A stretch of DNA of 64,000 bases, from the NCBI RefSeq assembly GCF_002994745.2, contig NC_037088.1, positions 57,616,397 through 57,680,396 of the forward strand, written 5' to 3'. The position numbers were made by a program, and so were the translations under genes. The first letter of the stretch is position 1. The number at the start of each line of letters is the position of its first letter. Origin of the DNA: Rosa chinensis (taxonomy: Eukaryota > Streptophyta > Magnoliopsida > Rosales > Rosaceae). Below, in pieces: positions 57,901-64,000 of this stretch. A model generated the notes under the pieces. That model searched no databases and was not told the origin of the DNA. It saw only the letters and a program-made list of their open reading frames with translations.

Positions 57901-58657
57901 TCGACATAGTTCCTCGCCAACACGCCGCCATTGGATTGGTATAAAGACAATCTTTCGATACTTAAAAGGTACGATTGATATGGGCTTGTTTTATCCCTAC
58001 AGGGAGAAAAGAAAGGACGGAAGTATGGGATTAGATCCCACATGGCAAAAAGCCACCTTCCGCAATATGAACGCCGGCGACACTTTCCATGGTGGCCGAC
58101 GTTCTCCTCCTCCCCTCCATCAAAATGATAATGATGTTTTGATGGGCTTTGCTGATGCAGGGTATCTCTCTGACCCTCACAAAGGTCGCTCCCAAACAGG
58201 TTATGTCTTTACCATGGGAAGCACCGCGATATCTTGGAGATCCACGAAACAGACCCTTGTTGCTACTTCCTCAAATCATGCAGAGATAATTGCTCTACAT
58301 GAAGCTGTGCGTGAATGCATATGGCTAAGGTCTGTAAATAGACACATTCGAGGAACCTGTGGTTTGAAGTCCACCACAGAAGAACCTACATGCATTTACG
58401 AAGATAATGCAGCTTGTATTGAGCAAATGAAATTAGGTTTCATCAAGGGGGACAATACCAAGCATATATCGCCAAAATTCTTCTACAATCAGCAACAACA
58501 AACACTTCTGAAAATTGAAGTAAATCAAATCCGATCAGAGGAAAATGTAGCGGACTTATTTACTAAGTCGTTACCAAAATCCCCTTTCGAGAAACATGTG
58601 AAGAGTATCGGATTGAGAAGGCTATCCGAACTCCCACGATCTTCAGGGGGAGTCTAA
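54923..58657 (+). CDS. Pol polyprotein of copia IV (PR-INT-RT-RNase H)
   Basis: 1244 residues with no interruption. Protease: LLDSGTTHTIL, Asp at residue 11, so the domain starts at the very N-terminus. Pre-integrase zinc site: LWHDRLGHPG and FCKACSLAK. Integrase: GDICGP, LDNAGEFTSK and NGLAEAAIKR supply the D, D and E. RT: KWVFVRKRNEKNEVVRYKAR, and YVDDM at about 865-869. RNase H: ADAGYLSDPHKGRSQTGY, SSNHAEIIAL and EDNAACI, ending NVADLFTKSLPKS. These are the enzymes for cDNA synthesis and integration. The frame differs from gag, so Pol may need a spliced RNA or reinitiation. Confidence 0.93.
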   Translation: MFSGEMECLLDSGTTHTILRHRQLFLWMKPSRSSITTMAGSSQLIHGRGPAQFLLPNGTNINIIEALYAPRAGRTLLSFKDIRANDLHVETHCENGQEFLCITSNNYGNTRVLEKLMCRSSGLYATTIRVIESNHVMNENLWDSDTYRLWHDRLGHPGRDMMLRILKTSHGHPFFKTKRSTNQRLVERTTSYHSFCKACSLAKVGSRPSYAKDSKENIPFLQRIQGDICGPIQPTCGPFRYFMVLVDASTRWSHVMLLSTRNAAFAKLLAQIIKLRAHHPDHPIKSIRLDNAGEFTSKTFDDYCMSIGIEVEHPVPHVHTQNGLAEAAIKRLQMVARALVMRTNLPISAWGYAILHAAVLIRLRPTATQPFSASQMVTGYEPDVSHLRIFGCAVYVPIAPPQRTKMGPQRRLGLYTGYDSPTIIRYIEPLTGDLFTARFADCHFDETVFPSLGGDMNSNVQQKRQELSWFVPTLSHLDPRTAQSEIEVRRILDLQNVAESMPDAFSDIAKVTRSHIPAANVPARIDVPNTRGHDAISRIHENGANVPYMGDVVARPMAPARKRGRPIGSMDSRPRKKASLAQNNPLIIDTINPSHENIPDYGYVKETSLEDAPIKEPIPENREISMNYTSIHGVMDRNSMTINDAFAYHIAKGIIEYDDIEPRSVEECQRRADWSKWKDAIQTELDSLTKRQVFGSIMLTPPNIKPVGHKWVFVRKRNEKNEVVRYKARLVAQGFSQRPGIDYEETYSPVMDVITFRYLVSLVVSEKLDMQLMDVVTAYLYGDLDSEIYMKVPDGLQLPKSNGSKPRSAFSIRLRRSLYGLKQSGRMWYNRLSDYLIRKGYINNEICPCVFIKRTSSGFAIIAVYVDDMNLIGTLNELKETAKYLKSEFEMKDLGKTRFCLGIELEHRSDGIMIHQSAYTQKLLRRFNEDKAKPVSTPMISRSLEPRKDPFRPKDEDEGLLEAEVPYLSAIGALLYLAQCTRPDISFAVNLLARHSSSPTRRHWIGIKTIFRYLKGTIDMGLFYPYREKRKDGSMGLDPTWQKATFRNMNAGDTFHGGRRSPPPLHQNDNDVLMGFADAGYLSDPHKGRSQTGYVFTMGSTAISWRSTKQTLVATSSNHAEIIALHEAVRECIWLRSVNRHIRGTCGLKSTTEEPTCIYEDNAACIEQMKLGFIKGDNTKHISPKFFYNQQQQTLLKIEVNQIRSEENVADLFTKSLPKSPFEKHVKSIGLRRLSELPRSSGGV

Positions 58658-58698
58658 ATCAGGGGGAGTATCCAGTTACATACTCCACACTCAAACGC

Positions 58699-58780
58699 GC
58701 GTTGTGCTCTTTTTCTCCTTCGACCAAGGTTGTTTTTTCCCACAGGGTTTTATTACTTGGCAAGGTTTTTAACGAGGCAA
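58699..58780 (+). other. Pre-PPT three-hairpin module, copia IV
   Basis: CCTTCGACCAAGG, CCCACAGGG and ACTTGGCAAGGT between the pol stop and the polypurine tract; homologous to copia I and II modules. Confidence 0.7.
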
Positions 58781-58835
58781 TTTCGAAGCGCACGACCTAA
58801 ACAATACTATTTGACATGAAATATCCAAGGGGGAG

Positions 58836-59185
58836 TGTTGTAGTATATATGATTCACATGTACAAAACATGAGTCATAGTATAAATGTCTATATCATGTA
58901 TACAAATAGGTACTTGAGTGTATAATGTAGGTATTGTGACTTGTGTGACAAGCTTTATGCCAAAGGGCAACAAGCATGGCATTTTATCATCATCACAGCC
59001 ACCATAGAAGGCTGCAGCTGTGAATGTAGAGGTTATCAAATTGAGTTACTCTTTGAGCTTTCACACTTGTAATATTTTCCTATAAATACCTCTTTGTGTG
59101 AGATGAATAAACACACTTGAATCTCTATTCTCACAGAAACATTACTCTCTCTCTCTGTTTATCATTTCATACTTGTCCTCAAACA
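58836..59185 (+). repeat. 3' LTR of copia IV
   Basis: 350 bases, identical by eye to 52081-52430; followed by ATGGA. Confidence 0.95.
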
Positions 59186-59231
59186 ATGGATTTGTTTTGT
59201 TGGTTAATGATATTGTTTCTCAGCTAAGACT

Positions 59232-59446
59232 ATGAGTGGGGGATTTGCACAAGCGTGAAGGGGTACCTTAATGCTCAACGAGCCAGTTTGGCAGTAGACC
59301 CAGTGCATGAAAATGTGACCATCAACAGCAATATCACCACCGCCCAAGATCCAGTTGAGGAGATGACAATGGATTCAACTACAAATGGGCTCAGTATCTG
59401 TGATGGTAACATTCCTTGCTTCCCAATTTTGAGCTCTACTGCAAAG
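59232..59446 (+). pseudogene. RLCK-VII unit J, exon 1 (frameshifted)
   Basis: Starts ATGAGTGGGGGATTTGCAC; compared with siblings one base is missing near codon 4, so the frame reads MSGGFAQA then stop. In the shifted frame the rest matches (SVKGYLNAQRASLAVDPVHE ... ILSSTAK) and ends at a GT donor. The remaining exons would lie beyond copia V, outside the window. Confidence 0.75.
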
Positions 59447-59568
59447 GTAGTCAAACCAAATCAAATTTTCTGTTTTATATGTATGTGTATGCCATGTTCC
59501 AGCTATCCTTGATTTAATAGTAGGATCAGTGACAAGAGAAAGCCAAAGCGCCCAAAGCCAAATTAGAT

Positions 59569-60147
59569 TGAGAGTCGGTAACAGTGAATGAATCTGCTGA
59601 AGAATGGTTCTTGGATATCAGCTAACAGATACTGTGTAAACAATCAGAGAAAATAACAATATCAGTAAATCTATTGTCAGATAGGTTTATCAGATAGGAA
59701 CAGTTAAGAAACTGTGAGAAGAACATAAAACCATCAGTCTTGGTGTGCATAGAACTACATTGACATGTTAAATCATAATTAAGTAAGAATGATTAGAAGC
59801 AGATAGAAAGACTACCTGAAGAAGAAGCCATCAGTGCTTGGTGCAAAAGGAAGACTTCTACTCTCTTACTGCAGCCTTTGCTCAACTAGTAAAATAGGAC
59901 TAGTGCTTTTAGAACGTGTATAGCAGTGAGAGCAGGGACCTCCTTTTATATTGATACTATACTAACTAATCCCACCTATTAAGGGATTCAAAGCATACTG
60001 CAGTATCTTAACAACCAAATCTGCATCTCAACAGAAACTAGTAGTTCCACTTTCATAGGATATTCAAATTACATGTCAAAGACTCTACTTAGACAAAGTC
60101 AAATGAGATTATCTGCCACGTATAATAAACCAAGCCCAAAACTAACA
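59569..60147 (-). repeat. 3' LTR of copia V
   Basis: On the minus strand it begins TGTTAGTTTTGGG after the polypurine tract and is taken to end GTTACCGACTCTCA, where kinase intron sequence resumes. TATAAAAGGA (59941-59950, minus) is a likely promoter. The outer end is inferred from the intron comparison and the TG...CA rule. Confidence 0.7.
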
Positions 60148-60158
60148 TTCTCCCACTT

Positions 60159-60755
60159 GGGCGTAGGTTGATTATATTGCATATATATTCTCATTTCACA
60201 AAGCTAAATACCTTAGTGATCACTGAGTCATTATCATATAATCTGATCCTAAAATACCAGTCAAATCTGACACTTGATATAGAACCAAAGAAAACTTCGT
60301 ACAATTGACCTGTACTAGCACTCCAAGATTACATATATCAAAATCAAATTCACAAGGTACTATACAAAATGATGCAGAAGATAAATGGAAAATTATACCA
60401 GAAACTTCCATCCTTTTGGTCCACCTTTTTGGTTCTTATTTGAACCTCATTTATGCTTCAGCAAGAAGCCTTTTTCTGTCAAAACAGAACAAATTGATCT
60501 CCTTGTGGTCATCGCATGCTTGATGACCCTAACACAAAACAGCCACATTACTTAATAACAAGCTGCAAATAAAGATCAAGTTTGCATCCATATTCAAAAC
60601 AGTTAAGTTCCCAAACATCCAACTGAATTGAAGTTAGAAAAATATGATGTATTAACTTTATCTAGAACAATAATAACAATATGTTCCAGCATCTTATTAT
60701 TCAATACTGAAGAGTAAAACTGAACAAACAAAACTTATATATCTTTAAGTAAAAC
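60159..60755 (-). other. 3' noncoding region of copia V
   Basis: AT-rich sequence between the pol stop and the polypurine tract, with no recognised domain and without the hairpin module of copia I, II and IV. Confidence 0.6.
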
Positions 60756-63700
60756 TCACTCCCACTGATCTGCTGCATCAAAAGACTCGAGTATTCCCAT
60801 ATTAGCAACATGATTTTGAAACACTCCCACTGGTAAACTCTTGGTAAGAGGATCAGCAATGTTTGACTTCGAAGAAATGTACTCAATGGTGATTTCTTTG
60901 TCTTTGACCTTGTCCCTCACAACTAGATATTTAACATCCATGAGTCTTGAAGCAGAAGTCCTTTTATTGTTCTTTGAAAAGAACACAGCAGCTTCATTGT
61001 CACATAACATCTTCAAGGGCCTTGAAATAGAATCCACCACTCTCATCTGCCCTATAAAGTTCCTCAACCACACAGCTTGCTTAGTAGCTTCAAAACATCC
61101 GATAAACTCAGCTTGCATTGTGGAAGTGGAGCGGACAGTTTGTTTTCCACTTTTCCAAGATATTGCACCACCAGCCAAGAAGAATATGTAACCAGATGTA
61201 GACCTTCTATCATCCTTGCAGCCAGCTAGGTCTGAGTCCGTGTAACCAACAACTTCAAGTTCATCACTCTTACGATGGCAAAGCATGAAATTCTTGGTTC
61301 TTTGTAAGTAACGCAGAACCTTTTTAGCTGCAGTCCAATGATGCAAACCAGGATTTGATTGAAACCTTCCTAGAACTCCCACAACAAAAGCCAAGTCCGG
61401 TCTTGTGCATACTTGTGCATACATTAAGCTCCCAACTAAAGATGCATAAGGCTTATCCTGCATTGATTTCTTCTCCAATTCATTTCTAGGGCACTGTTCT
61501 TTACTGAACTTGTCTCCTTTCCCTATAGGAACTTCACCACTAGAACATTTTTGCATATTAAATCTCTTCAACACACGTTCAATGTAAGCCTTCTGTGACA
61601 ATCCCAAAAATGATCTTGATCTGTCCCTTATGATCTCAAGACCAAGAACATAAGAAGCATCCCCCAGGTCTTTCATTTCAAAAGTATGAGACAACATATC
61701 TTTTGTATCTTTCAATAAAGTCATGTCACTGCTCGCTAAAAGTATATCATCAACATAAAGGACCAAAATAATGAATTTTGAACCACTGACCTTTAGGTAA
61801 ATGCACTCATCCATCTTGTTTTCAACGAAACCAAAATCAGAAATTAGCTCATCAAATTTGAGATACCATTGCCTTGAAGCTTGCTTGAGGCCGTAGATAG
61901 ACTTTCTGAGTTTGCATACCATGTGCTCCTTCCCCTTTTCAACAAAACCTGGTGGTTGCATCATATAAATGTCCTCCACTAATTCTCCATTCAAAAACGC
62001 TGTCTTGACATCCATTTGATGCAGCTCCAAGTTGTAGTGAGCTACTAAGGCCATGACAATTCTCAAGGAATCCTTTGATGAAACTGGTGAGAATGTTTCT
62101 GTGTAGTCTATTCCCTGCCTTTGTGTGAAGCCCTTTGCGACTAGCCTTGCCTTGTATCTCTCTATGTTGCCACTTGCATCAGTCTTGGTTTTAAAGACCC
62201 ACTTGCAGCCTATTGCTTTTATCGCTTCACTTCCATCAACAAGTGTCCATACTTCATTCTTTTTCATGGATTGCAGCTCATCTTCCATTGCTTGCATCCA
62301 AGAATCAGCTTGCTCACTTTCAATTGCTTGCTGGAATGTTCTTGGATCATTCTCCTCTCCAATGTCATATTCTGCTTCTTGAAGGTAAACCACATAGTCA
62401 CTTGGAATTGCTGACTTTCTTTGCCTCTGAGACTGTCTTCTAGGTACTTGTGGTTCTGCAATCGGTTGATTAACATCTGGTATTTCTGGTTCTAATTGAT
62501 GCTCTAGAATAGACTGCTGATCTTGTTGATCTTGAACACTCGTGGCTGCATTCTCATCACTGATTTCTTCAATCTGCATGTGAGATGGCAGTGTATAATC
62601 AACTACAACATGTTCAGAACTTGGTGCTTCAGAAGTGGGTGCTTCAATGCTTTCTTCCTCAAAAGTAAAGCTGCTATTTAAAGCTACTACATCCAAACCT
62701 TCCAGAAATTTTGCGTTATTAGTTTCCACTATCCTTGTATGCAAATTAGGACAGTAGAACCTAAAACCCTTGGACTTCTCCGGATATCCAATGAAGTAGC
62801 AGCTTGTAGTTCTAGGATCCAATTTCTTTTCCATAGGATTATATACCCTGGCTTCAGCCTTGCACCCCCAGACATGAAAATGCATAAGACTTGGCCTTCT
62901 TCCTGTCCACATCTCAAAAGGAGTCTTAGAAATAGACTTGCTAGGCACACGGTTCAGAATATAGTTCGCAGTTTTAATAGCTTCACCCCATAAGAAATCA
63001 GGTAATGAGGAATTGCATACCATACTTCTCACCATATCTTTCAGTGTTCTATTACGCCTCTCAGATACTCCATTTTGTTGAGGCGTTCCTGGTGTTGTAT
63101 ATTGAGCAACGATCCCACAATCTTGTAGGTATATGGCAAAAGGCCCCTTCTGCTGTCCTGCTTCTGTGTACCTGCCAAAATACTCACCACCCCTGTCTGA
63201 TCTCACAATTTTAATTTGTTTTTCCAATTGTTTTTCAACCTCTGTTCTAAAAATTTTAAAGCAATCAAGCACAGCAGACTTTTCAGAGATTAAGAACAAG
63301 TAGCCATATCGAGAGAAATCATCTGTGAATGTAACAAAGTAACAATTTCCACATATAGTTTGGACTGGAAATGGACCGCAAACATCAGTATGAATTATTT
63401 CCAAAAGCTGTGTACTGCGTGTGGAACCAAATTTTCTTTTGTTTGTGAGTTTTCCTTTTATACAATCAATACAAGTGTCAAAATCAGAAAAATCAAGTTT
63501 ATGCAGAATGTTATCCTTCGTTAAAAGTTCCATTCTTTCTTTTGAGATATGCCCTAGTCTTCTATGACAAAGCATAGAAGAATTTTCATTGATGAGCATT
63601 CTTTTATTAGAAACAGAACAATCAACATTATAACATTCATCAATATAAGAGCATGCAACCTGCCACAAATCATAACTCAAAAAGGCACTTCCAAGCAGAA

Positions 63701-64000
63701 CATCAAATTTATTTTTCTGAAAAATCCTTACACTGACATCGTCAATGATAAAAGCAAAACCTGACTTAACTAATTTCGAAACTGAAATCAAGTTCCTTCT
63801 CATCGAAGGAACATAAAGAACATTTTCTAACTCTAAAACATAACCAGACTCTAGTTGCAGCCTAACATTTCCAATTGACTTGACAGCAACTTTTATTCCA
63901 TTCCCCACATAAACTCTTTCCTTAGTTGGTGACCTCTTCCTTATGAATCCCTGCAAGGAATTAGTGATATGCACAGAAGAACCAGTGTCAAACCACCAAG
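60756..64000 (-). CDS. Pol polyprotein of copia V (partial, open through the window edge)
   Basis: More than 1072 codons without a stop. The frame is open past the first listed start; at the edge it reads WWFDTGSSVHITNS, the protease active site. Then pre-integrase CHRRLGHISKERM with CIDCIKGK, integrase HTDVCGP, SDRGGEY and PQQNGVSERRNR, RT KWVFKTKTDASGNIERYKAR and YVDDI, and RNase H DSDLAGCKDDRRSTSGY, STMQAEFIG, CDNEAAV, ending NIADPLTKSLPVGVFQ. All key acidic residues are present, so this element may be functional; gag is not in view. The sequence differs clearly from the other four elements. Confidence 0.93.
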   Translation of the reverse strand, partial: WWFDTGSSVHITNSLQGFIRKRSPTKERVYVGNGIKVAVKSIGNVRLQLESGYVLELENVLYVPSMRRNLISVSKLVKSGFAFIIDDVSVRIFQKNKFDVLLGSAFLSYDLWQVACSYIDECYNVDCSVSNKRMLINENSSMLCHRRLGHISKERMELLTKDNILHKLDFSDFDTCIDCIKGKLTNKRKFGSTRSTQLLEIIHTDVCGPFPVQTICGNCYFVTFTDDFSRYGYLFLISEKSAVLDCFKIFRTEVEKQLEKQIKIVRSDRGGEYFGRYTEAGQQKGPFAIYLQDCGIVAQYTTPGTPQQNGVSERRNRTLKDMVRSMVCNSSLPDFLWGEAIKTANYILNRVPSKSISKTPFEMWTGRRPSLMHFHVWGCKAEARVYNPMEKKLDPRTTSCYFIGYPEKSKGFRFYCPNLHTRIVETNNAKFLEGLDVVALNSSFTFEEESIEAPTSEAPSSEHVVVDYTLPSHMQIEEISDENAATSVQDQQDQQSILEHQLEPEIPDVNQPIAEPQVPRRQSQRQRKSAIPSDYVVYLQEAEYDIGEENDPRTFQQAIESEQADSWMQAMEDELQSMKKNEVWTLVDGSEAIKAIGCKWVFKTKTDASGNIERYKARLVAKGFTQRQGIDYTETFSPVSSKDSLRIVMALVAHYNLELHQMDVKTAFLNGELVEDIYMMQPPGFVEKGKEHMVCKLRKSIYGLKQASRQWYLKFDELISDFGFVENKMDECIYLKVSGSKFIILVLYVDDILLASSDMTLLKDTKDMLSHTFEMKDLGDASYVLGLEIIRDRSRSFLGLSQKAYIERVLKRFNMQKCSSGEVPIGKGDKFSKEQCPRNELEKKSMQDKPYASLVGSLMYAQVCTRPDLAFVVGVLGRFQSNPGLHHWTAAKKVLRYLQRTKNFMLCHRKSDELEVVGYTDSDLAGCKDDRRSTSGYIFFLAGGAISWKSGKQTVRSTSTMQAEFIGCFEATKQAVWLRNFIGQMRVVDSISRPLKMLCDNEAAVFFSKNNKRTSASRLMDVKYLVVRDKVKDKEITIEYISSKSNIADPLTKSLPVGVFQNHVANMGILESFDAADQWE

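Larger units (their letters stand above)
52081..59185 (+). mobile_element. Ty1/copia retrotransposon IV, intact and recent
   Basis: Flanked by ATGGA on both sides (52076-52080 and 59186-59190). The 350-base LTRs look identical when read side by side. Gag (53419-54576) and pol (54923-58657) are uninterrupted and all catalytic motifs are present. It also has a primer-site motif, tandem-repeat leader, hairpins, spacer block, pre-PPT module and polypurine tract (58827-58835). It sits in the 5'UTR intron of kinase unit J, in the same orientation. This is the element most likely to be, or to have recently been, mobile, and a possible protein source for the dead copia II. Confidence 0.95.
59569..64000 (-). 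mobile_element. Ty1/copia retrotransposon V, 3' part, runs off the window
   Basis: Minus-strand element in intron 1 of unit J. Visible: 3' LTR (59569-60147), polypurine tract (60148-60158), a 600-base 3' noncoding region and most of pol. The other LTR and gag lie beyond 64000, so the TSD (left candidate TAGAT, 59564-59568) cannot be checked. Confidence 0.9.

Noticed and set aside
60841..61191. 116-codon plus-strand frame and others in 60.8-63.8 kb
   Set aside because: Antisense shadows of the copia V pol on the minus strand.

Overview
The window is plant nuclear DNA from a eudicot: spliced kinase genes with short GT-AG introns, AT-rich flanks, and a dense load of nested Ty1/copia retrotransposons, a LINE and TIR elements. 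The species cannot be read from the sequence; a Rosaceae genome is only a guess. All kinase units and four of the five copia elements are on the + strand.

The host locus is a tandem array of receptor-like cytoplasmic kinase genes of the APK1/PBL type (RLCK subfamily VII). The ancestral unit has two noncoding leader exons and seven coding exons: exon 1 encodes a conserved N-terminus ([11 protein letters not shown]), exon 2 is about 52 bases, and exons 3-7 encode the kinase. I see about eleven units or remnants: A (534-2770, pseudogene), B (4024-7227, full frame but with a lost splice acceptor and a duplicated activation segment), C (8402-8611, exon 1 only), C' (18881-19140, exon 7 scrap), D (19703-22650, pseudogene), E (22907-23049, exon 5 scrap), F (30745-37296, split by a retrotransposon), G (42637-45422, the only unit with all exons and splice sites), H (47484-49447, kinase intact, N-terminal exons lost or disconnected), I (50085-51138, pseudogene) and J (51782-59446, leader plus frameshifted exon 1, continuing beyond the window). 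A non-kinase relic, part of an extra-large G protein (XLG) gene, sits at 17000-18537.

Mobile elements make up more than half the window. Copia I (8754-16933, TSD ATATA), II (23412-30702, TSD AGACA), III (31128-36577, TSD AAAGT) and IV (52081-59185, TSD ATGGA) lie inside kinase units. Copia V occupies 59569-64000 on the minus strand and runs off the window. Element IV has LTRs that look identical and uninterrupted gag and pol frames, so it looks recently active. Element II has near-identical LTRs but a ruined coding region, which suggests it was moved in trans. I, II and IV have unrelated LTRs but share a primer-site-like motif, a pre-PPT hairpin module and a conserved noncoding block near gag; I and IV also share a leader hairpin array. 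A minus-strand LINE (37742-41428, 12-base TSD) contains three later insertions: a solo LTR, a Mutator-like element with 9-base TSD, and a TIR element carrying a GC-rich gene fragment.

Biologically this is a kinase cluster in decay and diversification. One unit (G) can be expected to make a full-length kinase with an altered catalytic loop, one (H) an N-terminally remodelled kinase, and one (B) an unusual or silent product. The least ordinary signals are the noncoding RNA-like modules shared by the copia elements, the 308-base inverted repeat inside element I, the XLG fragment, and the duplicated activation segment in unit B.
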